From the NCBI GenBank assembly GCA_011317545.1, contig WUJK01000002.1:186001-250000 (forward strand): a stretch of 64,000 nt of DNA. Direction: 5' to 3'. The position numbers and the translations under genes are program-made. Under the pieces are notes generated by a model, which did no database searches, was not told the origin of the DNA, and was given only the letters and a program-made list of their open reading frames with translations. The DNA comes from Coniella vitis (Eukaryota > Ascomycota > Sordariomycetes > Diaporthales > Schizoparmaceae). This document shows, piece by piece, positions 47,433 through 60,912 of the stretch (the stretch's first letter is position 1; each line of letters opens with the position of its first letter).

Positions 47433-47504
47433 AGTCTTATAGCTTAGTGGTTAGAGCTCCTAGTTTCCTACTAGGAGGTCCGGGGTTCGATTCCCTATAG
47501 TGCC
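47433..47504 (+). tRNA. tRNA-like (Gly-UCC-type) sequence carried antisense in the chromovirus
   Basis: A 72-nt cloverleaf: D-arm GCTT/GAGC with loop AGTGGTTA, anticodon arm CCTAG-TTTCCTA-CTAGG (anticodon UCC, U at 37), 5-nt variable loop, T-arm with GGTTCGATT and B-box-like sequence. The acceptor stem is poor (two mismatches) and the T-stem has one C-A mismatch of the kind RIP makes. It lies between the chromodomain end and the antisense coiled-coil frame, on the opposite strand to gag-pol. It is probably not a working host tRNA. Confidence 0.5.
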
Positions 47505-47539
47505 TTCTCTGTCTAAGGCTATAACAGCTTTTTATTTTC

Positions 47540-50500
47540 GTATTCTTTAATAAGGTCTGGGTATACGTTCTTTAGTGGTTCCCAAGTGTTTTCCGAATTG
47601 TCGTAATTTTTCCATTTGATGAGGTATTGTTTTCCGCGTCCGCGTTTGCGTAAATCGAGGATCTGTTCAACTTCGTACTGTGCTTGCTCTGGTTCGATAA
47701 TGTCTGTGTCGTACGAGAGTTCTGCGTCTGCTAGTGCTGGTTCCAGAAGTAAAATATAGAAGACTGGGTGTAGACGTATATATAGGATTTCGAGTTCGTA
47801 GTTAACTGGGGAAATTTATCGTGCAATTTTATAGGGTCCGAGTTTCTTATGGTCGAGTTTATCGCTGGGTCTGGTAGTTTTAATGTTTTTACGGTTAAGG
47901 TAGACTTTATCTCCCTTCTATAGGATTAGTCCCTTAATCCTTTTCTAATTAGCATATTTCGTTATTTATTCTTTAACGTCCTGAAGCATACGTCGAGCAT
48001 CTTCGTATAATTGCTTAATTCTTCTGGCGTATTAGTCTGCCGTTTCTGCGTTTCCACCTAGTAGTATTTTATAATATACCGTGGGGTTATGTCCGTAGAG
48101 TAGGAAGAATGGTGATTTTCCTATACTCGTTGTGTCTGCACTATTATAAGCGAACTGCGCGGTTAGCAAAAGTTCGACCCAATTATCTTATTCGTAATTA
48201 ACGTAGCATCGTAGATACTATTCTATAATCTGGTTAGTGCGTTCTATTTATCCGTCTGTTTGGGGATAAAATGCCGTGGATATACGTTATATCGTTCCGA
48301 GGTATTTGGTAAGAGAGATCTAGAATTTTAATGCAAATTTTCTATCTCTGTCCGATATAATTTCCTAAGGTATTCCGTAGTTAGCGATGATAATACGGAG
48401 GAATATATATACGAGTTCTTCTACGGTACTACTTTCTTTGTATAGTAGGAAGTATGCGTACTTGCTTAGTCTGCAAACTACTACTAAGATGCTATCGTAC
48501 TGCACCTGAGTTAAGGGTTCTCGTAAGAGGGGTAGCTTGGTGATAAAGTCTAGACTAATGGAGGACCAAACAGTCGTAGGTACTAGTAGAGGTTATAGTA
48601 GTCCGTAAGGTTTGTGTCGTTCTGTCTTATTCCGTTTGCATATATTGCAGTTATTGACGATGTCCGTAACTTGTTTCTTGAGGTTTAGTGGATTCTAATA
48701 ACGTTGAATCCTTTTATAGGTTGCCCTGATTCCTTAGTATCTATATACTGGTACGCTGTAGATGCTCCTAATATAGTCGTTTTATTCTGATGTTATTATG
48801 CTATCGAGGTTAGGTGTTTCTCCTTCGATACGTAGTATTACGTTGAGTTCTTTAGTGATGGATAGTATAGTGAGGTTGCCTTCCGAATCTTCCTTAAAGA
48901 TTGCCATAATATCTTAGTCTTTACTGTTGCTATCCTTATAGTCTAACCGTCTGCTAAGAGCGTCTGCTCGTTCGTTTTCTTTACCTTTACAGTAGATAAT
49001 CTTAAAGTCGAATTCTGATAGAAATTCGTACTATCTGACTTATCGTTTATTAAGCTGCTTTATTAAGGTAAATACCTAAAGGTTCTTATGATCCGTATAT
49101 ATAAGAATTTATTATTTTACGCCGATAAGGTAGTATCGCTATTCCCTAAAGGCTTCCACTATTACTATAAGTTCCTAATCGGGCGTTCCGTAGTTGAGTT
49201 CTGGTCCGTTCAGCTTCTTACTGAAGTTGCTAACTATTCGTAGTCGTCCTTTATCGTCTCGTTATCCGAGTTATCCACCGAGTGCATAATCTAATGCGTC
49301 TATCTCGATCTCGAAAACTTTATCTTAGTCTGCTTCGACTAGGATTAGTTCTAATATAACTACGTCCTTGATTATACTGAAGGCTTTCTATGCCTATTCG
49401 TTCCAGTTAAAGGTAGTATCCTTTTTCGTAAGTTCCGTAAGTAGTACTGCAATGCCACTATAGTTCTTGATAAATTATCGGTAGAAGTTGGTATAGCCTA
49501 AGAAGGCTCTAACGTCCTTAACGTTCTAAGGTATAGGCTAGTCCCTAACTGCCTATACCTTATCTTTCTGTATTCGTATATGCCCTGGTGTAATAGTATA
49601 TCCAAGGTAGTTGACTTCCTGAGTATTCTAGTTGCATTTAGTAGGTTCTACCAAAATCTTATTATCTTGGAGGATTTGTAGGATTATCGTAACGTGCTTC
49701 TGGTATTCCTCGAATATCTTTAAGTAAATAAGGATATCGTCTAGGTAAGCGATCACAAAATAATCGAGGTATTCGCATAGGATAAAGTTCATTATTTCCT
49801 GGAATAATACGGGGGCATTAGTAAGTCCGAATAGTATAATAAGATATTCGAAATATCCGTAGCGTATCCTAAACGCTGTTTTCCATTCTTCTCCGGGTTT
49901 AATGCGAATATATGCATATCCTTCTTTAAGGTCGAGGGCCGTAAACTATTAGGCTCCTCTAAGTCTATCTCTGAGTTCTTTAAAGAGAGGTAAGGGGTAC
50001 CGATTCTTAATTATAATATCGTTGAGTTGCCGATAGTCAATGTATAGTCGTAGTTTGCCGTTTTTCTTTAGTATAAATAGGATTAGGTATCCTGCTGGTA
50101 AATATAAGGGTCTGATATAGCCTTTCTTAAGATTTTCGTTAATATATTCTCTAAGTGTTTTGAGTTTGTCCTTATCTAATCCGTAGATAGGAAAGAACTT
50201 TGGTTATTCTCCTTCTTTAAGTGGGATCTTGTAGTCGTATAGGCCGTGCTCTAGTAGGCCGTTATCGAATTTTCCTTGAAATAGTTTTATAAACTTCCGA
50301 TACTCTTCTGGTATACCGGAGAGGTCTCTGAACGTATCTTCGTCTTATATAGTCGCCATTACAAGGAGATATCGTTATACGTATTTGGTTCCTTCTTAAA
50401 CTTATCGCGATAATACATCCTGCTGTCTATAGAATCCTATTATATCGTATCCTGATCTGCCGTATCCCTTCTTTTATTAGGTATTAACTATCGCTAGATC

Positions 50501-53211
50501 CTTCTCCATAAGCTATCGAGGTTTATCGTATCCTAGGGTAGCTATCGTCTTAGCTCTTCTCGATTTAGAGGTATATATAAATTCGTTTAAGCCCCTATTA
50601 TCTAGGTGTCGCTTAGTGACTGAATCCGGTCCTACGCCTTTGATTATAACCGCTTCTTAGGTGGCCGCTTTGCCCTATAAAACATGGCTATTGGTCCAAT
50701 CGATTCGAGGATTTTCCTTTCTTAACTATAGTATGCCTAAAATCAGCTCGTGTCGTGCGGTGTCCGTAATATCGAAGTTTATCAGTATCGTGCGTCCGTG
50801 GATCGTAACTAGTAATTGATCAGATTCCATATCGATAATACCTTAGCCGTAAGCGACTTCTATACCTTCTACGGTGCTAAGTTTATAGGGTTCCATCTTC
50901 TTCTTCCAAGGTATCCGTTCTCTATTAATAACGCTTAGGGATATAAAGTTTCCTTATGCTCCGCTATCTAGGAGTGCTGTATAGTGTTTATCGTTGATTC
51001 GTACTGCGATTTTCAAATGTTCGTATATCGAGCTGTCTATCGCGCAGAGGGACTTTGCCGTAAGTCCTAATCGCTTATTATCCCTTATAGGCGATCCTTG
51101 CCTTTTGGGTTCTGCTATTCTTGCTATACTCTATAGGCTGCTATCTATACTAGGTTCTTAGCTTATTATATTCCGTATCGTATACGTACTGCGGCCTATC
51201 GCTATAGGCGCGCTTAATTTTCTTCTTCGGTATACGGAGTCTATACTCCGGGCTAACTATCCTTAAGGTTATAGTAGGTACGCGCTTTATCCGCTAGGTA
51301 TTCTACGTAATCGGCGCGCTTATAGAAGCTATAGTACGTAGGTTCTGTGTATGCGGGCTTTACGAGCTTTTCCCTTTATTTCTGTTCGCGCATTCTATGC
51401 CAGTCGAGCGCTTTTTCTTACGCGTAAGGTGCGTACTGGGGTATCGTGCATTGGTACCATTTTACTTATCGCGTAGTATATTCGTAGGGGGTGTTATATG
51501 TAAGGCTAATACTGGCGTAGTTTCCCCTTATTCTGAGTACTTTGTAATAGTCGCTGTTATCGTTGTCGTGGGCGATAATGCTATACCCTGTCTCGCGCGT
51601 AGGGAACTATTCGTTAGTTACCTTATGTTTAAAGTATTATCTACAATTATGTATAATGCAGGCAAACCATGCGATCTGGTGGTATCTTTCGTGGAGGTAA
51701 TTGATTCGCGCGTCTTCCCATACGAGGGGGGTTTCGTCTTAACAAGACATTATTCGGAATAATTCTCTAAGTATAATGCCGTGGATAAGGTAGTACGCGT
51801 CTCCTTCATTAATATCTTCGTTTATAGAGCTTTCTAATTCTAAGCTCGTTTCTTCGTTAGTGGTTTAGGTACTAGCACTCTAACCGATACTAAGCGTTTC
51901 CCATTATTCCGTAATTTCCGTAATATTACTCTATAAAATATCCGTTAGGAGGGGCATCCTCTGGGTAACTGCAATTTGTCGTTCCTTACGAGGTTTTTAA
52001 GGGAACCATCCTAAGCCTTGCTTTACCGAGAGGTACATTATACAATTATCCTTATAATAGAAGGTCCAGTTAAGGAGTCTGTGATCGGAGTCGTCCGACG
52101 CTTACTCTAGAAGCTAGTTTTAGCTAGGAGTAGAGTCCGTAGTCTCGCGTATTATAATATTAGCCTGTCGTCCTTCGGGGACTTTCTTAAATTCTCTGGG
52201 TTTCTTAGGTTATCGGCATTCTCGTGCGAAGTGGCCTGTCTTGCCACAGTTAAAGCATTCCTTGCTTACGGGTTTGCGTTAAGCCGCGTCGAGCTCTATA
52301 GGGCCTGAGTATATAGTGCCGCTAACTGCCGTACCTTGTTGCTAGAAGCTACGGTTAGTTATCTATTAAATCCGCCGTCCTATATTAGCGTGATTTCTCT
52401 ATATAGTATAGCTTCCTCCTTTCTTACTTTTCTCTATATATCTTTCGTAGAGACGGTTATCGATACGGATAGCGTTATTGCTAAATATCGTAAAGTCTTC
52501 GGGCCAGTCCTGCTTGGAGATTTCGTCCTTAACCTCGTCCTTAAGTCCTCTATAATAGTATTCCATAAGGTTCTTATCTTCCCAAGGGAGGCGTACTAAG
52601 AGTTGCTTAAAGCGAACCGTATAGGCTAAAGCAGACTTATTCTATTTAAGTTCTATGAGTTGCTGCGCTATAGTCCGTTCTTCGTTGGGATCGCTAAATA
52701 TTTCCTTAAGGATACGTTCGAACCCTGCGAACGAATCGAATATATTCTTGGTGGTCGTCTTGCGTTGATCGAGGTTGCCTAGGTGTTCAATATAGTCACG
52801 AAGTAAGGGTTCGTACCAAATAAGTACGTCCTTTTCGAATCGTATACCGGCTAGGACAACCTTATCGGGTTCAGTAGTAAATTGCGCTGCGTTATATAGG
52901 AAGTACGCCTTGCAATAGGTAAGGAACCCTTAAAGCGTCTTCTGGTTGCCGTCGTATATAGCAGGTTTGTCCATCTTATAGCCGTTACCGGTGTTCTAAA
53001 TAACAGGCGCTGGGGTTATAATAGCCGTGGCTTGGTATTATTCGAGCTATTAGGCCTGCCTATAGATAGTACGATTCTGCTATTCCTGGTTCTGCCGGAG
53101 TATAGCGAGTTATTAGGTAAGTTCGATTAATTAGCGTATTATATCTTCCTAAGTTACGACCTAGCGACGTCCTTCGCCTAAGGTGGACGGGGTAGGAGTT
53201 TAAGGAGCCAT
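47540..53211 (-). pseudogene. gag-pol region of the younger chromovirus
   Basis: Translation of the minus strand gives, from 53211: gag (DKPAIYDGNQKTL, KNIFDSFAGFERILKEIF, RFKQLLVRLPWEDKNL), zinc knuckle C-F-N-C..H..C (about 52214-52258), protease LLDSGAQGNFIS (about 50955-50985), RT with FGLTNAPVLFQE and YLDD (49736-49747), RNase H (LDYALGG, YTDHKN), integrase zinc-binding C-x2-C and core (SISLDFITKLP, FYPQTDGQIERTN) around 48000-48720, and a chromodomain (YEVEQILDLRKRGRGKQYLI, WKNYDNSENTWEP) at about 47540-47680. Scattered stops at CAA/CAG/TGG-type codons disable it. The chromodomain places it in the chromovirus branch of Ty3/gypsy elements. Confidence 0.85.
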
Positions 53212-53272
53212 TACTATACTTAATATTGCCCAAGAGGTATACGTAGACCGTCCTAAATAAGAGTTGTGAAAA

Positions 53273-53733
53273 TGTAATAATCCTTACCTAAATCCCGGAT
53301 TCTAGAAGTACCTATAAATTATATATTAGCAGGTGGGGAAGTATTACCTTTAAGTCTTCGTACGTTATCGAGCAATATTAAGTATTATAAGTGATCAAGA
53401 GGGATTACCCTATTATATGAAATAATACTTAGATTCATAACTGAAGATTATAAGGAAACTATCTAATATCAAGCCGTAAACTCCTGTCCTTATATCCTTC
53501 TGTTATCTTAGTGAGTCGATGTAGTCGATATCGATCCCATCGATCCATGGTGTGCCAGTCGATGCAGTCGATATCGATTCTATCGATTATGCAACCATCA
53601 GAACCCTAACCCTAATTATATCGCTTCGTTGTTCTTATATAAGAGATCCCCATCGGTCCGTTAAGGTTCCGATTTGCTGGCATATGGTTGCGCTGGCCTG
53701 TTCCTGTGACCTGCATGACCGTGGGTCATAACA
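53273..53733 (-). repeat. 5' LTR of the younger chromovirus
   Basis: 461 bp, same length as its partner; the differences I read are C/T and G/A transitions. It contains AACCCTAACCCTAA (53602-53615). Next inward is the primer-binding region with TTTTCACAACTCTTATTTAG on the minus strand. Confidence 0.9.
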
Positions 53734-54092
53734 ATAGCCCTTAACCTTAAAGAAGGATATATATATATTTATATTAAACCTAGAGAAGAATAGAAAATAG
53801 CGTTTAGAATATACTACGGATATTTCGAATACCTTATTATACTATTCGGACTTACTAATACCCCCGTATTATTCTAAGAAATAATAAACTTTATCTTATA
53901 TAAATACCTCGACTATTTTATAATCGTTTATTTAGATAATATCCTTATTTACTTAAAGATATTCGAAGAATACTAGGAGTATATTATAATAATCCTATAA
54001 ATCCTCTAAGATAATAAGATTTTAGTAGAACCTACTAAATATAACTAGAATACCTAAGAAGTTAACTACCTCGGATATACTATTATACTAGG

Positions 54093-54549
54093 TATAATAA
54101 TCCTTACCTAAGTCCCTAACTCTAGAAATACCTATAAGTTATATATTAGTAGAATAGGGAAGTATTACCTTTAAGCTTCTATATATTTATTAAGCAATAT
54201 TAAGTATTATAAGTAATTAAGAGGGATTACCCTATTATATAAAATAATACTTAGATTTATAACTAAATATTATAAGGAAAACTATCTAATAGCTAGGAAA
54301 TCCGCTATCCTTATATCCTTCTATTATTCTCTTATTAATATATAGCCTATCTAAGCCTATTAATACTTATAATTACCTATTAATTATCCGATAGGTAACG
54401 GTAATCCCTTATAGGCTCTACCCTAACCCTAATTATATTATCCGTATTCCTTATATAAGAGATCCCTATCGGTCCGTTAAGGTTCCGATTTACTAGTATA
54501 TAGTTACGCTAGCCTATCCCTATAACCTATATATTTATAGGTTATAATA
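54093..54549 (-). repeat. 3' LTR of the third chromovirus
   Basis: 457 bp, starts TATAATAATCC and ends GGTTATAATA on the plus strand, with CCCTAACCCTAA at about 54420-54432. Confidence 0.8.
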
Positions 54550-54989
54550 TTATCTCCCTTCTATTAATCTTTATCCCTAAAAACCTATAGTATTTCCGTA
54601 AATAATCCTACCTAATATTCTTACTTTGGATTATACCTTCCTAATTCGTTATATCTTCTAGAATTATAAAATCGTATACTACGAATCCGTCCTTATCCTT
54701 ATCTAAGAAGCGTACTACTACCTTAAATCGTTTTATATATATCGAAACCTAAGGCTATAAGGTTATACCTTACTCGTTATACCTAAAGGAAGGGTTAGTA
54801 TATAAAATAGTTAATAGTATAAAAAGTTATATATAGTATATTAAACAAAACCGTTCTTATAATATATTACGAGTATTAGTATCCTTATATAAGTATTCTC
54901 TCTTAGTAGTTTTTCCTTTTAAAATAGTACTAACTCCTTCCCTAGTATTTAAGATAAATAATAAATTAATATATTTAGATAGTTATAAG

Positions 54990-55279
54990 TTAGAGGAGGA
55001 GGAGCGTTTACTTAAATATTAAAGGGAACTTACCGATATATAAGCCTGTTTAATAAAGACCTTAGCTAGATTATCTTACTTAAAGAAATAATAACGGTTT
55101 CTTTAGGAGAAAGGTATAAAGTTAATAAACGCTAGTTTAAAAGAGGAGGAGCGAGAGCGAGTTATTAAGGCTATTTAAACTATTACTATTAAGGAGGCTA
55201 TACTATCTATATAAGATCCTTTATTTAAGGGTATAGATTAGAATATATTAATAGCGCCTAACGCTACGATTAATTAATC
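54990..55279 (+). other. Antisense coiled-coil frame, RIP-decayed copy
   Basis: Begins LEEEERLLKY and includes RLSYLKK, RKGIKLINASLKEEERERV, with several TAA codons where CAA is expected. Position and heptad pattern match the frame at 47013-47270. Confidence 0.45.
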
Positions 55280-55377
55280 CGGATTTAACTTAGGGAGTCC
55301 GAGTATAGGTAATTCTTAATTCTTAATAAGGGGTCTAGTTATTCTTATAGATAGCTATTATAATTAAAGATATAAGT

Positions 55378-55449
55378 AGTCTTATAGCTTAATAGTTAGA
55401 GCTCTTAGTTTCTTATTAGGAGGTCCGGGGTTCGATTCCCTATAATACC
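55378..55449 (+). tRNA. tRNA-like sequence, RIP-decayed copy
   Basis: Same cloverleaf position as 47433-47504, with transitions in the D-loop, anticodon arm and acceptor; T-arm GGTTCGATT kept. Surely non-functional. Confidence 0.4.
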
Positions 55450-58400
55450 TTCTCTATCTAAAGCTATAATAGCTTTTTATTTTCGTATTCTTTAATAAGG
55501 TCTAGGTATATATTCCTTAGTAGTTCTTAAGTATTTTCCGAGTTATTATAATTTTTATACTTAATAAGGTATTATTTTCCGTATCCGCGTTTATATAAGT
55601 CGAGAATTTATTTAAGTTCGTATTATACTTATTCTAGCTTAATAATATCTATATCGTATAAGAGTTTTATATCTACTAATACTAGTTCGAGGAGTAAAAT
55701 ATAGAAGACTAAGTATAAATATATATATAAGATCTTAAGTTTATAGTTAACTAGGGAGATTTATTATATAACTTTATAGGGTCCGAGTTTCTTATAATCG
55801 AGTTTATCGCTAGGTTTAATAGTTTTAATATTTTTATAATTAAGGTAGATTTTATCTCCCTTTTATATAATTAATCCCTTAATCCTTTTCTAATTAATAT
55901 ATTTCGTTATTTATTCCTTAATATCTTAAAATATATATTAGGTATCTTTATATAATTACTTAATTCTTCTAATATATTAGTCTACCGTTTATATATTTCT
56001 ACCTAGTAGTATTTCGTAATATACCGTAAGGTTATATTTATAGAGTAGGAAGAATAGTAATTTTCCTATACTCGTTATATTTATACTATTATAAGCGAAC
56101 TATATTATAGGTAATAGTTCGACCTAATTATCTTATTTATAATTAATATAGTATTATAGATATTATTCTATAATCTAATTAGTATATTCTATTTATCCGT
56201 CCGTTTAAGGGTAAAATACTATAGATATATATTATATCGTTCCGAGGTATTTAGTAAGTAAGATCTAGAATTTTAATACGAATTTTCTATCCCTATCTAA
56301 TATAATTTCCTAAGATATTCTATAATTAGTAATAATAATATAGAGGAATATATTTATAAGTTCTTCTATAATACTACTTTCTTTATATAATAGGAAGTAT
56401 ATATATTTACTTAATCTATAAACTACTACTAAGATATTATTATATTATACTTTAATTAAGGGTTTTCGTAAGAAAGATAGCTTAGTAATAAAGTCTAGAT
56501 TAATAGATAACTAAATAATCGTAGGTATTAATAGAGGCTATAATAATCCGTAAGGTTTATATCGTTCTATCTTATTCCGTTTATAGATATTATAATTATT
56601 AATAATATCCGTAACTTATTTCTTAAGGTTTAATAGGTTTTAATATCGTTAGATCCTTTTATAGGTTACTCTAATTCCTTAGTATTTATATATTAATATA
56701 TTATAGATACTTCTAATATAATCGTTTTATTCCGATATTATTATACTATCGAGGTTAGGTATTTCTCCTTTAATATATAATATTATATTAAGTTCCTTAA
56801 TAATAAATAATATAATAAGGTTACCTTCCGAATCTTCCCGAAAGATTATTATAATATCTTAGTCTTTACTATTATTATCCTTATAATCTAATCGTTTATT
56901 AAAAGCGTTTATTCGCTTATTTTCTTTACCTTTATAGTAGATAATCTTAAAGTCGAATTCCGATAGAAATTTATACTATCTAACTTATCGCTTATTAAGT
57001 TATTTTATTAAGGTAAATACCTAAAGCTTCTTATAATCTATATATATAAGGATTTATTATTTTATACCGATAAGATAGTATTATTATTCCCTAAAAGCTT
57101 TTATTATTATTATAAGTTCTTAATTAGGTATTGTATAATTAAGTTCTAATCCGTTTAGTATTTTACTAAAGTTACTAACTATCCGTAATCGTCCTTTATT
57201 ATCTTATTATCCGAGTTATCTACTAAGTATATAATCTAATATATTTATCTCGATCTCGAAAACTTTATCTTAATCTATTTCGATTAGGATTAGTTCTAAT
57301 ATAACTATATCCTTAATTATATTAAAGGCTTTTTATACCTATTCGTTCTAATTAAAGGTAATATCCTTTTTCGTAAATTCCGTAAGTAGTATTATAATAC
57401 TATTATAGTTTTTAATAAATTATCGGTAGAAGTTAATATAGCTTAAGAAGGCTCTAATATCCTTAACGTTCTAAGGTATAAGCTAATCTCTAATTACTTA
57501 TACTTTATCTTTTTATATTCGTATATACCTTAATATAATAGTATATCTAAGGTAGTTAATTTCTTAGGTATTCTAATTATATTTAATAGGTTATACTAAA
57601 ATCTTATTATCTTAGAGGATTTATAGGATTATTATAATATACTCTTAATATTCTTCGAATATCTTTAAGTAAATAAGGATATCGTTTAGGTAAATAATTA
57701 TAAAATAGTCGAGATATTTATATAAGATAAAGTTTATTATTTCTTAGAATAATATAGGGGTATTAGTAAATCCGAATAATATAATAAGGTATTCGAAATA
57801 TCCGTAGTATATTCTAAACGCTATTTTCTATTCTTCTCCGGGTTTAATACGAATATATATATATCCTTCTTTAGGGTCGAGGGCTATAAACTATTAAGCT
57901 CCTCTAAATCTATTTCTAAGTTCTTTAAAGAGAGGTAAGGGGTATTAATTCTTAATTATTATATTATTAAGTTACTAATAGTTAATATATAGTTATAGTT
58001 TGCTGTTTTTCTTTAATACGAATAGGATTAGGTATCCTACCGGTAAATATAAGGGTTTAATATAGCCTTTCTTAAGGTTTTTATCGATATATTCTCTAAA
58101 TACTTTAAGTTTATCCTTATCTAATCCGTAAATAAGAAAGAATTTTAGTTATTCTCCTTCCTTAAATAAGATCTTATAATTATATAGGCTATACTCTAAT
58201 AGGCTATTATCGAATTTTCCTTAAAATAGTTTTATAAACTTCCGATACTCTTCTAATATACCGGAGAGGTTTCTAAACGTATCTTCGTCTTATATAGTTA
58301 TTATTATAAGGAGATATCGTTATATATAATTAGTTCTTTCTTAAACTTATTATAATAATATATCCTATTATTTATAAAATCCTATTATATTATATCCTAA

Positions 58401-60912
58401 TCTGCTATATCCTTTCTTTTATTAGGTATTAACTATTACTAGATCCTTTTCTATAAGCTATCGAGGGTAGTTATTTCTATAATTAACTATTATTATAATT
58501 CTTCTCGATTTAAAGGTATATATAAATTCGTTTAAGCCTTTATTATCTAGGTATCGCTTAGTAATTAAACTCGATCCTATACCTTTAATTATAACCGTTC
58601 TTTTAATATCCGCTTTATCCTATAAAATATAGCTATTAGTTTAATCGATTCGAAGATTTTCCTTTCTTAATTATAATATACCTAAAATTAGTTTATATTA
58701 TATAATATCCGTAATATCGAAGTTTATTAATATTATATATCGATAGATTATAACTAGTAATTAATTAAATTCTATATTAATAATACTTTAGTTATAAATA
58801 ATATTTATACCTTTTATAATATTAAGTTTATAGGGTTTTATTTTCTTCTTCTAAAGTATCCGTTCTTTATTAATAACGCTTAGGGATATAAAGTTACTTT
58901 ATACTCCGCTATCTAGGAGTATTATATAATATTTACCGTTAATTCGTACTACGATTTTTAAATATTCGTATATTAAGCTATTTATTATATAGAAGGACTT
59001 TATTATAAGTCTTAATCGCTTATTATCCCTTATAAGCGATCCTTACCTTTTAGGTTCTATTATTCTTATTATACTCTAAGGGCTATTATCTATATTAGGT
59101 TCTTAGCTTATTATATTCCGTATTATATTCGTACTACGGCCTATCGCTATAAGTATACTTAGTTTTCTTCTTCTATATAGGGAGTCTATACTCCGGGTTA
59201 ATTATTCTTAAGGTTATAATAGGTATATACTTTATCCGCTAGGTATTCTATATAATCGGCGTATTTATAGAAGCTATAGTATATAGGTCCTATATATACG
59301 GGTTTTATAAGCTTTTCCCTTTATTTCTATTTATATATTCTATACTAATCGAATACTTTTTCTTATATATAAAGTATATACTAGGGTATTATATATTAAT
59401 ATTATCTTACTTATTATATAATATATTCGTAAGGGGTATTATATATAAGGCTAATACTAATATAGTTTCCTCTAGTTCTAAATACTTTATAATAATTACT
59501 ATTATTATCGTTATAGGCGATAGTATTATACCCTAATTCGTATATAGGGAATTATTCGTTAGTTACTTTATATTTAAAGTATTATCTATAATTATATATA
59601 ATATAAGTAAACTATATAATCTAATAGTACTCTTCGTAGAGGTAATTAATTCGTGCGTCTTCCTATATAAAAGGGGTTTCGTTTTAATAAGTTATTATTC
59701 GGAATAGTTCTCTAAGTATAATACTATAGATAAGGTAATATATATCTCCTTTATCGGTATTTTCGTTTATAAAGCTTTCTAATTCTAAACTTATTTCTTC
59801 GTTAATACTTTAGGTATTATTATCCTAACTAATATTAAGCGTTTCCTATTATTTTATAATTTCCGTAATATTGCTTTATATAGTTTTCGTTTTATTAAGT
59901 ATCTTATACCCTTCTATATCGCACTAATAGGGGTATTCCTTAATAAGCTAGGCTTATTACTCTATTATTAGTCTTTCGAATAAATTATTATCTATAGGGA
60001 GGGGTATTCTTTAGGTAATTATAATTTATCGTTCCTTATAAGGTTTCTAAGGAAATTATCCTAAGCCTTACTTTACCGAAAGGTATATTATATAATTATC
60101 CTTATAATAGAAGGTCTAATTAAGGAGTTTATAATCGGAGTTATCTAATATTTACTCCGGAAGCTAGTTTTAGCTAGGAGTAGAGTCTATAGTCTCGTAT
60201 ATTATAATATTAGCTTATCGTCCTTCGGGGACTTTCTTAAATTCCCTAGGTTTCTTAGGTTATCGGTATTCTTATATAAAGTAACCTTTCTTACTATAGT
60301 TATAATATTCTCTACTAATAGAACGCTTTTAGTCTATATCGAGTTCTATAGGTCCTAGGTATATTATACCGCTATAAGCTATAGAGCGATAATTAAGTTA
60401 TTATAAAGTATTAGTATTATATTAGTATCGTCTTCCTATATTAGGGCGTAGTTACTAAGTATTACTTCTACCTTTCTATTTTTCCTATTATCGTTTAAAG
60501 AGTCGATTATCGATTTTAACCATTATAGCTATATATTTAGGGAATTCGTCGGGCCTATCGATTTTACTAAGTTTATCTTTAATTAAGTCTTTAAATTATA
60601 TATAATAATATATTATAAGGGCGTTATTATCTAAGTTAAGGTAGTTAGCAATATATCTAAAGTTAGTTATATACTCTAATACTAACTTTATTTACTTAAG
60701 AGTTATAAGTTACTATTCTTCTATAATATATTATTCGTCGGGGTCTCCGAAGATTTCCTTAAGAGCTTACGTAAAGTACGTAGATTCGTAGAAAATATAG
60801 TATATCTTCTTAGACTAATTAGCGAGTATTATTTCCTAATATTCGTAAAGCGTAGGTTCTTATTAATAAAGAGCGCTTCCTTCTAGGCGATTTCCCGTAA
60901 AGATAACCTTAT

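Larger units (their letters stand above)
46178..53733 (-). mobile_element. Complete nested Ty3/gypsy chromovirus, younger copy
   Basis: 7556 bp with two 461-bp LTRs (46178-46638 and 53273-53733) and a perfect 5-bp target duplication ATAGC (46173-46177, 53734-53738). It is oriented leftward. From its 5' LTR: gag, CCHC knuckle, protease, RT, RNase H, integrase, chromodomain, then two antisense items (tRNA-like and coiled-coil frame), a polypurine tract AGAAGGGAGATAA and the 3' LTR. It still has moderate CA/TG content and readable domains but with scattered TAA/TAG, so it is RIP-inactivated to a lesser degree. It interrupts the RT gene of the older forward element. Confidence 0.9.
41838..54092 (+). 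mobile_element. Oldest Ty3/gypsy chromovirus copy, forward, broken by later insertions
   Basis: 5' LTR 41838-42324, then gag, zinc knuckle (43750-43795), protease and the start of reverse transcriptase up to 46177, where another element is inserted. The RT continues at 53739-54092, reading FGLTNAP and YLDDILI, and is cut again by the LTR at 54093. A miniature LTR element sits at 43078-43554. Every frame carries many TAA/TAG. CpA and TpG are almost absent while CpG stays common, the RIP pattern. All four zinc-knuckle ligands read as tyrosine. No 3' LTR of this copy is in the window. Confidence 0.8.
54093..60912 (-). mobile_element. Third chromovirus copy, reverse, heavily RIP-mutated, interrupted
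   Basis: 3' LTR 54093-54549, antisense coiled-coil frame, antisense tRNA-like, chromodomain (about 55470-55680), integrase, RNase H, RT (about 57600-58200), protease, zinc knuckle (about 60250-60320) and part of gag to 60912, where the LTR at 60913 begins. Its order matches the complete copy. The left LTR abuts RT of the oldest element, so it inserted there. CpA/TpG are nearly absent. The zinc-knuckle ligands read as tyrosine. Confidence 0.8.

Noticed and set aside
51397..51762. 121-aa plus-strand reading frame
   Set aside because: It lies antisense over gag/protease of the younger chromovirus and shows no family pattern.
52336..52599. 87-aa plus-strand hydrophobic reading frame
   Set aside because: Antisense shadow of gag in the same element.
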